This document shows positions 34,633 through 43,193 of a stretch of 64,000 nt of DNA, piece after piece. Below the pieces are notes generated by a model. The model saw only the letters and a program-made list of their open reading frames with translations. It was not told the origin of the DNA and searched no databases. Both the position numbers and the translations under genes were made by a program. The DNA is taken from assembly GCA_029261875.1 (NCBI GenBank), contig JAJDAL010000054.1, forward strand, positions 62,001 to 126,000, read 5' to 3'. This DNA is from Deltaproteobacteria bacterium. Lineage in GTDB: Bacteria; Myxococcota_A; UBA9160; JAJDAL01. Positions within the stretch are counted from its first letter, which is position 1; the number at the start of each line of letters is the position of its first letter.

Positions 34633-36698
34633 TTTCTCAGGTAGGCCTGGATTTGTTCGACGTCTTCTTCGTCGAGCCACTGGGCGAACGAGGGCATGCC
34701 TTTGCCCGTGAAGATTCCTTTGAGCACGATGTCCTTGAAGGCGGCCTGAATTTCCGGCTGCGACTTGCGCAGATCCGGGAGCACGCCCCCGCCGACGCCG
34801 CTGGCACCATGGCAGCGGGCGCAGAACCGGTGGTAGAGCTTGGCGGATTCATTCAACGCGCTCGGATCGGTAACGAGTGATTCCACGTCCTTGGCGGAAG
34901 GGAAGGGGGGTGCCAAGGCGAAGGTGAGTACGCGTCCGTCGGTTTCGACATCGGCTTCCGCCGCCGCGTCACCCCCCGCGAGTGCAAAGGCCCCTCCCCA
35001 GCCGGCGACGATGGTGACGTATTGGACGCCGTCGACCGCGAAGGTGACGGGAGCGGCGATCACGCCGGTTCCGGTTCCGACTTCCCAGAGTTTTTTCCCA
35101 TCGTCGGCGCGGAAAGCGACGAAGCGCCCGTCGGCGGTGCCCTGGAATACGAGGTTCCCCGCGGTCGTGAGGGTTCCACCGTTCCAGGGCGAGCTATAGG
35201 GATGACGCCAGACTTCTTTCTGCGCCACGGGGTCCCAGGCGAGGAGATGTCCCGAAGCGATTTCGCGGACCAGGGTCGAGAACACATTCATGTCGGTCCC
35301 GGTATTGAACTCGCCGGGCCTGAATTCGAAGGCGTCGTCCAGGCGGTAGGCGCCCTGGATTTCCTGGGCCGGGATGTAGACGAGCCCCGTCTGCGGGTTG
35401 TAGGACATGGGGTGCCAGTTGTGCCCCCCGAAGGCCGTGGGGCGAACCAGGGCCAGTCCATCCTTGTAATCCTGTCCGGGAACTTCCACGGGACGCCCGG
35501 TTTCCGGGTCGACATGGGAGGCCCAGGTCACCGTTACGTAGTTCTCCGCGGAAATGAATTCGCCGGTCGCGCGGTCGATGACGAAGAAGAAACCGTTCTT
35601 GGGTGCCTGCATGAGCACCTTGCGTTGTCGCCCGTCGATTCGAAGGTCCGCGAGGATCATGTGTTGGGTGGCGGTGAAATCCCAGTTGTCGCCCGGTGTG
35701 GTCTGGTAGTGCCAAACCAACTCTCCACTATCGGGGTCGAGCGCGAGAATCGAGGAGAGGTAGAGGTTGTCGCCACCACCGGGACTGCGGATGTGGCGCG
35801 TCCACGGCGATCCGTTGCCCGTTCCGACGTAGAGCAGGTCGAGCTCCGGGTCGAAGGCCATGGAGTCCCAGACGGTCCCTCCGCCGCCGATCTTCCACCA
35901 CTCGCCGCCTTTCCAAGTGGCCGCAGCGGATTCGAGGGCTTTGGATTCGAAGGGCTTCGCGGGATCCCCCGGGACCGTATAGGTCCTCCACAACAAGGCG
36001 CCGGTTTCCGCCGCGTAGGCGGACACGTAACCCCGCACGCCGAACTCCGCCCCGCCGTTGCCGATGATGACTTGTCCCTTCACGATGCGGGGCGCGCCGG
36101 TGATCGAGTAGGACTGGGTCGGGTCTACGGTGAGGGTGATCCATTCGACGGCGCCGGTTTCCGCATCGAGCGCGGCCAGGCGACCGTCGAAGGTTCCGAC
36201 GTAGACCCGGCCCCGGTAGACCGCGACGCCGCGATTGGCGACATCGCAGCAGGCCTTCTTGGCGGCTTCGCGCGGAACCTTCGGGTCCCACTTCCAGAGC
36301 TGTTTTCCCGTGACCGCGTCGAGGGCGTAAACGACGCTCCAGGAGCCGGTGAGGTACATGGTTCCGTCGACCACGATCGGTGTGGCTTCGTGGGCGCGGG
36401 TGAGCCCCGTCGAAAATCCCCAGGTTTGCACGAGCGAGTCGACGTTGCCCGCGTGAACGTCCGCGAGTGGACTGAAGCGCTGTTCCGCGTAGGTTCGCCC
36501 GTGGGAGAGCCAATTCTCCGTATCCCGGTCGGCGCCAACCAGGCGCTCGTCGTCGATCGCTGCGGCGCCCGTGGGCGCCGCAGCGTGGGGCTTCGACTCC
36601 GGTGCCGCTGCGGGATCTTCCGAACCGCAGCCCGCCCCCATCAGAGCCAAGACGAGCAGCGATCGTCGCCAAGCCAAACGCATTTCACGGGTCGTCAC
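34611..36698 (-). CDS. Quinohemoprotein alcohol dehydrogenase (PQQ + cytochrome c), lipoprotein
   Basis: A 695-residue protein. GTG 36698 has GGAGGGG about six bases upstream. A lipobox LMGAGC gives export and lipid anchoring. The eight-bladed propeller has W-motifs ([18 protein letters not shown]) and the vicinal disulfide [12 protein letters not shown] near [12 protein letters not shown] supplies the catalytic Asp; the residue two places on is Thr rather than Asp, which argues for Ca rather than lanthanide dependence. [13 protein letters not shown] at the C-terminus binds heme c, with a Met ligand likely in GMPSFAQ. The enzyme oxidises alcohols or aldehydes in the periplasm. It lies tail-to-tail with the reductase fusion; no PQQ synthesis gene is near. 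Confidence 0.92.
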   Translation of the reverse strand: MTTREMRLAWRRSLLVLALMGAGCGSEDPAAAPESKPHAAAPTGAAAIDDERLVGADRDTENWLSHGRTYAEQRFSPLADVHAGNVDSLVQTWGFSTGLTRAHEATPIVVDGTMYLTGSWSVVYALDAVTGKQLWKWDPKVPREAAKKACCDVANRGVAVYRGRVYVGTFDGRLAALDAETGAVEWITLTVDPTQSYSITGAPRIVKGQVIIGNGGAEFGVRGYVSAYAAETGALLWRTYTVPGDPAKPFESKALESAAATWKGGEWWKIGGGGTVWDSMAFDPELDLLYVGTGNGSPWTRHIRSPGGGDNLYLSSILALDPDSGELVWHYQTTPGDNWDFTATQHMILADLRIDGRQRKVLMQAPKNGFFFVIDRATGEFISAENYVTVTWASHVDPETGRPVEVPGQDYKDGLALVRPTAFGGHNWHPMSYNPQTGLVYIPAQEIQGAYRLDDAFEFRPGEFNTGTDMNVFSTLVREIASGHLLAWDPVAQKEVWRHPYSSPWNGGTLTTAGNLVFQGTADGRFVAFRADDGKKLWEVGTGTGVIAAPVTFAVDGVQYVTIVAGWGGAFALAGGDAAAEADVETDGRVLTFALAPPFPSAKDVESLVTDPSALNESAKLYHRFCARCHGASGVGGGVLPDLRKSQPEIQAAFKDIVLKGIFTGKGMPSFAQWLDEEDVEQIQAYLRNQARSAM

Positions 36699-36744
36699 GC
36701 ATGCCCCTCCTATCGGAGTGCGCATGCTACCCGAGGCGCGCTGA

Positions 36745-37506
36745 CTACTGCGACAATTCTGCGTCGTCGCGTGTGAGCCGCGCCAAGAGCCGGGAGCGCA
36801 GCGCCCGGTTCGAGTCCTCGACGTTCTTCAGCGCCGATTTCAGCAACTCGCTCGCTTCGTTGTGGGCCGACTCCGGCGCGGATCCGCGGCTGCAGAGGTC
36901 GCTCATCGCGATCGCACAGCGCGCGAGCAGGGCACCGTCACCACTCCAATGGGCCACGTGCGCGGCGCGGTCGATGGCTTCGTGCGCGGAGATCGAGGCC
37001 CGGGACTCGCTGTGGTTCTCCGCAAGATCGAGCAGGGCTTCGCACAGGCGACGCTCCGCGTCGCGGGCGACATCCGCCAAGGTCTTCGGGATCGGCGAAC
37101 CCATCGGGGCGACGCCCTGGTCTTCGAAAATCAGCGGAGTCCCCAATTGGGAGCGACCGGAGTCCTTGTCGGCGCGTTGCTCGAGTTCCTCTACGTCTCC
37201 GACGAATCGGAATCCCCGACCGTGATAGGTCTGAATGACGCGCTGGCTACGGCCTGAGTCTCCGATCGCCCGCCGCGCTTCATAGATGGCGTTCGATACC
37301 GCGCCCGCTCCGATCGATGCGCCATTCCAGACTTCCTGTAGCAGCTCTTCGTGAAAGACCACCTGATTGCGGCGGCGGATCAGTAGACCCAATACCTCGA
37401 GCACCTGCGCGCGAACCGAAAGCGTTCGGCCATTCTGTCGCAGCTCGCGCTGGGTCTCGTCGAGTTCGAACTCACCAAATCGGAATGTCTGTCCAAATGC
37501 ACCCAT
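36745..37506 (-). CDS. CadC/OmpR-type winged-helix regulator with short C-terminal domain
   Basis: A 253-residue protein. Residues 6-105 are a Trans_reg_C winged helix ([56 protein letters not shown]). A helical 140-residue tail follows, with no membrane segment or receiver domain. In related proteins a long ATPase/TPR part follows, so this one looks cut back. It ends upstream of the alcohol dehydrogenase gene on the same strand, so it may drive that gene. Its SD is buried in an inverted repeat (see 37514-37533). Confidence 0.85.
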   Translation of the reverse strand: MGAFGQTFRFGEFELDETQRELRQNGRTLSVRAQVLEVLGLLIRRRNQVVFHEELLQEVWNGASIGAGAVSNAIYEARRAIGDSGRSQRVIQTYHGRGFRFVGDVEELEQRADKDSGRSQLGTPLIFEDQGVAPMGSPIPKTLADVARDAERRLCEALLDLAENHSESRASISAHEAIDRAAHVAHWSGDGALLARCAIAMSDLCSRGSAPESAHNEASELLKSALKNVEDSNRALRSRLLARLTRDDAELSQ

Positions 37507-37825
37507 GAATCTTCACCTCGGATTAAAGAGGTGCGGATAGTGGAGGGCGACCGGATGTGTGACGCCTCTAGAAGGATTTCACAGGATTTTTTTTGGGATT
37601 GAGCATCCGGGTCGCAATTCGTGTGCAGCGCCCGGGAGGTTTCGTCTGTGTAGTTCGATTCCCATCGATGCCATTCCATTCCCTTCGACCGGCCGCGAAT
37701 CGCCCCCCTGGATTTTCACGAATGCGCAACTCCCCGTGGCAATCACCCGTCGCGAACCGCTTTCCGGGGGGGCCCCGGTGTGCGGCATATCGATTGCACC
37801 AGGAATGGAAGCTCTAGGAGAATTG
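37507..37825. other. 319-base divergent intergenic region
   Basis: Between the leftward regulator and the rightward exported-protein/sigma operon. Apart from the stem-loop next to the regulator it holds a run of eight T at about 37588. A frame on the plus strand stays open through it (from 37559) but has no SD and an ordinary intergenic composition, so I do not call it. Promoters are expected but not recognisable. Confidence 0.45.
37514..37533 (-). promoter_or_regulatory. SD-sequestering stem-loop before the winged-helix gene
   Basis: On the minus strand CACCTC-TTTAATCC-GAGGTG forms a perfect six-base stem with an eight-base loop. The second arm, GAGGTG, is the SD seven bases before ATG 37506, so folding would hide it. 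A translational switch or a protein-binding dyad are both possible. Confidence 0.45.
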
Positions 37826-39778
37826 ATGCGACGAACCACCACCGTCTCGAGCGTCTTGTTGATCAGTCTTGTTCTAACGGGTGTCAGCGCCGGTTGGCCC
37901 GGGTCCGCTTCGGCCGAAGTGAACGAGCTACGCCTTTGGTGGGAAAAGGGCGGAGCGGGACAGTTCATCGAGTATTGGAAGTCCAATATCGATTTCGTCG
38001 ACGTTCAAGGTAACGGAATCGGTGTCGAGGTCGTTCGCCGCAACAAGTCGGCACGCGTTGAGTTCTACCCCTATGACCCCATGATGCTGGCGGTGGGAGA
38101 GTACGCGGATCCCTGGTGCCAATGGGGAAGAGGTTGGGTCCTGGTCATGCAGCAGGACCTGTTCCGCGAGGATCCGGATTCCGCGCGTGCAGTCGGTGTG
38201 TCTCGGCATCAGGTCCCGACCAACGGACTTCACGTGGCGGAGGGGCGTATTTCGTCCGCCTTGGTCCCTTGGTCCCCGGGAGAATGTCTGGCGGGTGGCT
38301 TTCGCGTTCACGAGATCGAGTACCACGGAAACGGCAAGATCAAACGCTTCTCCGCCGACTTTCGCTACGGCGGCGGATCGGCTCATACGGTGATGGGAAC
38401 CATTCGCTATGGCGCCACCCAGCCCTTTCGCCCGGCGCGTTGGAAATGGGAGATGAGGAACAACCTCTGGCCCCGATACACATTGCCGATCGGCTCCGCC
38501 GATTCTTCGGGCACGATGCTGATGGAGATTCGGAATTCCCGCAGCGATCTGGATCCCAATCGCGAACGTTCGGCGACCGAAGCACAAGCGGAAACGGATC
38601 TCGACTCCCTCGTTGCCGCGAAAGGGGGTGGGGAACCTCCGATCGCGGACCCGGCGGAAACGCAACCGGCGCCGGAGGACGTAGACGTTGCGAGTGGGGG
38701 CTCAGACCCGGGCGATTCGCCGGACGATGCGGGGAACACACCGGCGCACCCTGCAGGCGATCCGAGCGATCCGACGTCCGTTCCGAATGCGGGCGGTGAT
38801 CCCGCCGAGAATTTTGCGGCCGAGGTGGAGTCCGCGCTGAACGACCTGTTCGGGAGCGAAGGGTTGGACGCGCAAAACGCGTCACCTCCGGATGTAGGGG
38901 ATGCATACGAATCCGATCCCCCCGCGCCCGTCGATCCGGTCGACGAGGTGATTGCGGAAAACAAGCCCGCGTTCGACGAGCCCGTCGATCCGCCGGAGAC
39001 GGACGGGGTCGACGTTCCCGACCGCGTAGAGTCGGGCGAACCCGAATTCGCAGAAGCGGAACACCCGGATCTGGATCGAATTGCGAACACGCCCGACGAG
39101 ATCGAAACGGACTTCGCGTCCGATCGTCCGGAAGTGTCCGACTCGGAGTCCGCCAGCGAAGCGCTCGGATCCTCCGAAGAAGTCGCGAACGCCGCGGATT
39201 CCGCTGCGGACAAGGAATGGGTGGACAACACACCCCAGGCGGATTCGATTGCGACCGACGACCGCGCCGACGAACTGTCTCCGAAAGGCGGTGAAGTGTC
39301 CGCCACCGAGCCGGCGGAAGGCTCCGACATTCCTGTCGTGAGCCCCGACGCGCCGTCGCTGCTCGTGGGACGGGCTGTGACCCTGGGTGGCGACGCTCGC
39401 GCGTCGAATGGAGAGACGCAAACGAATCGAGGCGTCTCGCGCGTCGAAGCGGTTTCGGAAAAAATGCCCGTGGCGTCGACTCCGCCGACTGCGACGCGCA
39501 GTCTGATGGCATCCATCGCAGTGGGAATTCGAGGCGTGCGCGCGACGTTCTTCGGGGGCGGCGCCGCGCCGGAAGCGTCGAAGGGCGCGACCGCGGACGC
39601 CGTGCTGGCGGGTTCCAACCACGCATTGCCCATGGCGACGCCGGCGGTCGCGAGCCCCGGGAGCCCTCCTGCCGCCCGGTCCGAGCTGGGTTGGTTTTCT
39701 CAATTGACGAATCGGTTGATCCACTGGCTGGTTTCCTTCAGTCAGTGGTTGTTCGGCGGGTCGGGCCTTAGCGCCTAG
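37826..39778 (+). CDS. Large acidic exported protein with C-terminal hydrophobic segment
   Basis: A 650-residue protein of unknown family. ATG 37826 has TAGGAGA five bases upstream. A signal peptide (SSVLLISLVLTGVSAGW ... ASA) leads to a 220-residue domain (ELRLWWEKGGAGQFIEYW; VRRNKSARVEFYPYD), then about 300 residues of acidic, Asp/Glu/Pro/Ser-rich low complexity (for example SGGSDPGDSPDDAGNTPA), and a final Trp-rich hydrophobic segment (LIHWLVSFSQWLFGG). It looks exported and anchored at its end, with a long flexible acidic spacer. It starts a probable operon with an ECF sigma factor and a kinase (13-base gap). No function is proposed beyond that. Confidence 0.72.
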   Translation: MRRTTTVSSVLLISLVLTGVSAGWPGSASAEVNELRLWWEKGGAGQFIEYWKSNIDFVDVQGNGIGVEVVRRNKSARVEFYPYDPMMLAVGEYADPWCQWGRGWVLVMQQDLFREDPDSARAVGVSRHQVPTNGLHVAEGRISSALVPWSPGECLAGGFRVHEIEYHGNGKIKRFSADFRYGGGSAHTVMGTIRYGATQPFRPARWKWEMRNNLWPRYTLPIGSADSSGTMLMEIRNSRSDLDPNRERSATEAQAETDLDSLVAAKGGGEPPIADPAETQPAPEDVDVASGGSDPGDSPDDAGNTPAHPAGDPSDPTSVPNAGGDPAENFAAEVESALNDLFGSEGLDAQNASPPDVGDAYESDPPAPVDPVDEVIAENKPAFDEPVDPPETDGVDVPDRVESGEPEFAEAEHPDLDRIANTPDEIETDFASDRPEVSDSESASEALGSSEEVANAADSAADKEWVDNTPQADSIATDDRADELSPKGGEVSATEPAEGSDIPVVSPDAPSLLVGRAVTLGGDARASNGETQTNRGVSRVEAVSEKMPVASTPPTATRSLMASIAVGIRGVRATFFGGGAAPEASKGATADAVLAGSNHALPMATPAVASPGSPPAARSELGWFSQLTNRLIHWLVSFSQWLFGGSGLSA

Positions 39779-39791
39779 ATCGGAGTCCACG

Positions 39792-40421
39792 ATGCGAACC
39801 ATCGATACGAGTACGGAGCTTCAGGAAGTCAGCGATACGGAACTGGTGCGTCGAATCGCCGAGCGCGACAACGCCGCCGCCGCACAACTGCTGCAGCGCT
39901 ACGTGCGCGAGATTACGGGATTTCTGGGCAAGCGCGTCGACCCGGCCGATTTCGACGATCTGTTGCAGGAAGTCCTGTGCCGTATCCTGCGAAGTGCTTC
40001 GAGCTTTCGCGGTGACGCGAGCGTTCGCACCTGGCTCTATTCGATCGCGCGCTACACCGCGTGGGAGCGCAACCGTTCCCGCGGAGAGTATGGGAGCCTG
40101 TGCCGGCTGGTGGATGACGGCCCGGGTCCCGAGTCCATGATCCTCAGCCGAGAGCGGCGCGAGCGATTGGTTGCGGGACTCGAACGCCTCCCGGACAGCC
40201 AAGCCCTGGTGCTCGAGCTCTACCGGATCGATGGTCTGTCTCACGAAGAAATCGCATCGCTGCTCGGAATCAGCGCGACCGCGAGTCGCAAACGCCTCGA
40301 ACGCGCCGTGCGCGCTCTCGATTCCCAGCTCGAGTCCGGCAGCACGACCAATCTTCGGCATTTGCGAATCGAATCCTGGCGTGAGTCCCTGATGCGCCGG
40401 ATCGCCCCCGCCGCCGAATGA
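39792..40421 (+). CDS. ECF-type RNA polymerase sigma factor
   Basis: A 209-residue sigma factor; GGAG lies six bases ahead of ATG 39792. Region 2 (residues about 20-90: LVRRIAERDNAAAAQLLQRY; FDDLLQEVLCRILR; VRTWLYSIARYTAW) and region 4 (about 130-180: LPDSQALVLELYRIDGLSHE; LLGISATASRKRLERA) are complete. It overlaps the kinase gene by ATGA, so the two are made together. Several ECF groups are controlled by Ser/Thr kinases and not by anti-sigma factors, which fits this layout. No anti-sigma gene is adjacent. Confidence 0.93.
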   Translation: MRTIDTSTELQEVSDTELVRRIAERDNAAAAQLLQRYVREITGFLGKRVDPADFDDLLQEVLCRILRSASSFRGDASVRTWLYSIARYTAWERNRSRGEYGSLCRLVDDGPGPESMILSRERRERLVAGLERLPDSQALVLELYRIDGLSHEEIASLLGISATASRKRLERAVRALDSQLESGSTTNLRHLRIESWRESLMRRIAPAAE

Positions 40422-42487
40422 GCTTGGAATTGTCCCTGGATCTGAATCGCCTCGATGCGATCTGCCAGCGCGCGGTCGACGATTTCGCCGCGTTGCCGAG
40501 CGCGATCGGGCGCTATCGGATCTGTGGGGAACTCGGACGCGGTGGCATGGGCGTCGTGTTCGATGCAATCGATCCGGTGCTCGACCGAAGCGTTGCGGTC
40601 AAGGTGATTCGGCTCGACAGTGTCCGGAGCGCGGACGAGCAGCGCGAGCTCGGGCAGCGTCTCGTGCGCGAAATGCGTGCGACCAGCGGGCTCTTTCATC
40701 CCAACGTACTGGCCATTTTCGACGCGGATTACGAGATCGCCGACTCGGGCGTCCGCGGCCACTACGTGATGGAGCGGATCGAAGGCGAATCCCTCGCTTC
40801 GCGCCTACATCGCGATGGAACTCTCGATCGTGCGGCCGGACTGGAGATTGCGGTCGCGATTGCGAGTGGCCTTTCCGCCGCCCACGCACACGGGATCGTT
40901 CACCGCGACCTCAAACCGTCGAACATCCTGCTGCCCGAGGGCAACGACCCGAAGATTGCGGACTTTGGCCTTTGCCGCGTGGGAAACGGCGCCGTGGACC
41001 TGACCCAATCCGGTGCCATCGTGGGAAGCGTCCACTACCTATCTCCGGAACAGATCGACGGAAAGAAAGTCGGGGCTGCGGCGGATCTGTTTGCCTTGGG
41101 GGGAATTCTGGTCCGCATGTTTTCGGGGCGGGAACCCTTTGCGGCGGATTCCATCGTTTCCCATCTCGACCGAATTCAAGGCGGCGCTCCGAGCGGCCTC
41201 GACGCCCTCGATGCTCCGTTGCGGGCGTTGGTGGAACGACTGCTCGAAAAGAATCCCGAGCGTCGGCCCGGGAGCGCGTCCGAGGTTCGCGCTGCGTTGC
41301 TCGCGTTGTCGCGTGGAAAGTCGCATCCCCTCACTCGAAGCCGGCGTCGTCCGCGCGGGTTCGGACGCGTGGCCGCGGCCGTCGCCTGCGGGTTCCTCCT
41401 GGCTGCCCTGGGTTCCGACCTCGGGCGAACCCCCGCTTCGAACCCGCGAATCCATGACGAAGCTGCCTTGCTGGCGCCGGCCGAGGAACGCGAAGTGGCC
41501 GATCGGTTGGCGCTGTTCTTCGCGGAATCGGGTATCGATGCACAGGTCTTGTTCGATTCACCGGCATTGGGCGAAACGACGAGCGCCTTCGCGACGCGCA
41601 AGTTTCAGGAGTTGGGTGTCGGCCAGCGAAGTCCGGCCGGACGCGGCCTTTTGTTCGTCTACGACACGCGCGCCGAGGAACTCCGAATCGAAGTGGGCTA
41701 CAGCCTGGAAGAATTTCTACCGGATCCGTTGGTCGCGTACCTGTTGCGCGACCACGCGCGCTACCTGTTCGATTCCGGCGAAACGCGACTGGCCTTGTTG
41801 CTCGGGCTTCGCGTGCTCCAGGACCACCTGCGCTTGGCCGCCTTGGGGGGCGAATTCGATCCGCGCCCCTACGACGCGTTACAGGCCCTTCGCTACGGCT
41901 CCGGGGGAGGGGGTGCCGGGCAGACCGCGCCGTTCGGGCGCAACGCGTTGGCGGCGTTCTCACAAATCGGAGAGCGCGGCGCGGATTGGGATTTTTCCGC
42001 CGGCGCCACGCCGCAGGAAACCCATTCGCTCTACCTGGCGTGGTTGGCGCACGGGGAGTACGACACCAGCGCCACGATCTTTACGGAAGAGAGCCGGCGC
42101 TATCTCGCGGCGTGGCCCATGACGCGCGCCTATCTCGACTACATGTTCCTCAAAGAATCGGGTCAGCGACCCGAGGTCCTCGAGCGCGGAGACCGGGCTT
42201 TGATCTTCAGTACGACGAATCCCTTCGTCTTCCCGCATTTCCTGGTGAAGTCCGACGCAGGCTGGCAGATCGATATCGCGGGGGAGGTGCGGGAGATCAT
42301 CAACATCGCCGGTGGATCCCACAGCTGGGGGCTCCGCAGCGCGAATGCGCCGCAGCTCGCACCGTTTCGAGACCGGTTGGTTGCAAGCGACGGACTGATT
42401 CGAATTCGGGGAGCCGACAATCGGCGGCTTCGCACCTTTGGGCCGGAAACGATGCCCGTGGAGCTCGCGGCGCAACCGCGGAGCTAA
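40418..42487 (+). CDS. Transmembrane Ser/Thr protein kinase with extracytoplasmic TPM domain
   Basis: A 689-residue kinase. Catalytic domain about 30-290: Gly loop GELGRGGMGVVF, Lys in VAVKVI, HRDLKPSN and DFGLCRVG are all intact, and YLSPEQ replaces APE. One membrane helix follows at about 316-335. Residues 346-450 form a TPM (DUF477-type) domain: EAALLAPAEEREVADRLALF, RSPAGRGLLFVYDT and RIEVGYSLEEFLPD. A Gly-rich linker leads to a 180-residue C-terminal region. TPM domains occur in photosystem-repair and phosphatase-like proteins; attachment to a kinase is uncommon in my knowledge. The likely target is the sigma factor encoded just upstream. Confidence 0.85.
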   Translation: MSLELSLDLNRLDAICQRAVDDFAALPSAIGRYRICGELGRGGMGVVFDAIDPVLDRSVAVKVIRLDSVRSADEQRELGQRLVREMRATSGLFHPNVLAIFDADYEIADSGVRGHYVMERIEGESLASRLHRDGTLDRAAGLEIAVAIASGLSAAHAHGIVHRDLKPSNILLPEGNDPKIADFGLCRVGNGAVDLTQSGAIVGSVHYLSPEQIDGKKVGAAADLFALGGILVRMFSGREPFAADSIVSHLDRIQGGAPSGLDALDAPLRALVERLLEKNPERRPGSASEVRAALLALSRGKSHPLTRSRRRPRGFGRVAAAVACGFLLAALGSDLGRTPASNPRIHDEAALLAPAEEREVADRLALFFAESGIDAQVLFDSPALGETTSAFATRKFQELGVGQRSPAGRGLLFVYDTRAEELRIEVGYSLEEFLPDPLVAYLLRDHARYLFDSGETRLALLLGLRVLQDHLRLAALGGEFDPRPYDALQALRYGSGGGGAGQTAPFGRNALAAFSQIGERGADWDFSAGATPQETHSLYLAWLAHGEYDTSATIFTEESRRYLAAWPMTRAYLDYMFLKESGQRPEVLERGDRALIFSTTNPFVFPHFLVKSDAGWQIDIAGEVREIINIAGGSHSWGLRSANAPQLAPFRDRLVASDGLIRIRGADNRRLRTFGPETMPVELAAQPRS

Positions 42488-42605
42488 GCCTCTGGTTCTT
42501 GTTCCAGCAGTTCGTCGCGCCAGATCGCCCGAGCCCAGAACGCGGCGAGTTGGTGGACCTGATCTTGACGACGGACACGGCTGCGAACGTCGGACGCTCC
42601 CAATC

Positions 42606-42650
42606 TTGACATCCCCATGGGTTCAACCTAATCAGTGACATTGGCGTCAC
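42606..42650 (+). promoter_or_regulatory. Candidate promoter with overlapping operator for the fabZ-like/carboxylase operon
   Basis: TTGACA (42606-42611), a 17-base spacer and TAATCA (42629-42634), which is weak. Directly after comes GTGAC-ATTGGC-GTCAC (42635-42650), a five-base dyad at the expected transcription start. It precedes the dehydratase start by 75 bases. The perfect -35 and the dyad placement make it plausible; the -10 is poor. Confidence 0.4.
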
Positions 42651-42724
42651 CGTCCTTCGATGCCGCTTCGACGGCCACTGGATCACTGGGACCGACGGAG
42701 GCGAACCCATTCCGGGAGCACGGC

Positions 42725-43183
42725 GTGACTGAACTCCTCACCCCGGCCGAGATCCTGGAACGGATCCCGCAGAAGGACCCCTTTCGTTTCGTCGACGAGA
42801 TCCACGAGATCGGCGACGAACGCGTGGTCGGTTCCTACACCTGGCGCACGGATTCGGACTTCTACCGCGGACACTTCCCGGGCATGCCGGTCACTCCGGG
42901 CGTTCTGCTGCTCGAATCGATGGCCCAATGCGGAATCGTACCGCTGGCCATCCACCTGTTTCACCGGGATCAGGGCTCCGAGAACGCCCCCAAATTCCAG
43001 ACGCTCTTCACCGATTGCGCGGTTCGATTCTCCGGAATGGTTCGACCCGGTGAGCGCATCGTAACGACGACCCAACGCAAAGTCTGGCGCATGCGTCGCT
43101 TGAAGGTCGAAGCGACGATGTGTCGCGAAGACGGCGAAGTGGTTTGCAAGGGGGGGCTTTCGGGTATCGGGGTACTGACGTGA
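42725..43183 (+). CDS. FabA/FabZ-like 3-hydroxyacyl-ACP dehydratase
   Basis: A 152-residue hotdog-fold protein from GTG 42725 (GGGAG six bases upstream). An open frame from 42635 would add 30 low-quality residues and is not preferred. QKDPFRFVDEI, DFYRGHFPGMPVTPGVLLLE (His and Glu of the active site) and SMAQ match FabZ and its relatives. It could dehydrate beta-hydroxyacyl chains in fatty acid or polyketide-like synthesis. It lies 10 bases upstream of a giant acyl-CoA carboxylase, so chain elongation and malonyl-CoA supply are likely co-regulated. Confidence 0.87.
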   Translation: MTELLTPAEILERIPQKDPFRFVDEIHEIGDERVVGSYTWRTDSDFYRGHFPGMPVTPGVLLLESMAQCGIVPLAIHLFHRDQGSENAPKFQTLFTDCAVRFSGMVRPGERIVTTTQRKVWRMRRLKVEATMCREDGEVVCKGGLSGIGVLT

Positions 43184-43193
43184 TGGGGGTTCC

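Noticed and set aside
35022-36776. Plus-strand frame of 584 codons opposite the alcohol dehydrogenase
   Set aside because: Shadow; the minus strand encodes the complete quinohemoprotein.
42635-42724. Thirty-codon N-terminal extension of the FabZ-like protein
   Set aside because: The GTG at 42725 has a proper SD and gives the usual family length; the extension is unlike FabZ and overlaps the promoter/dyad.
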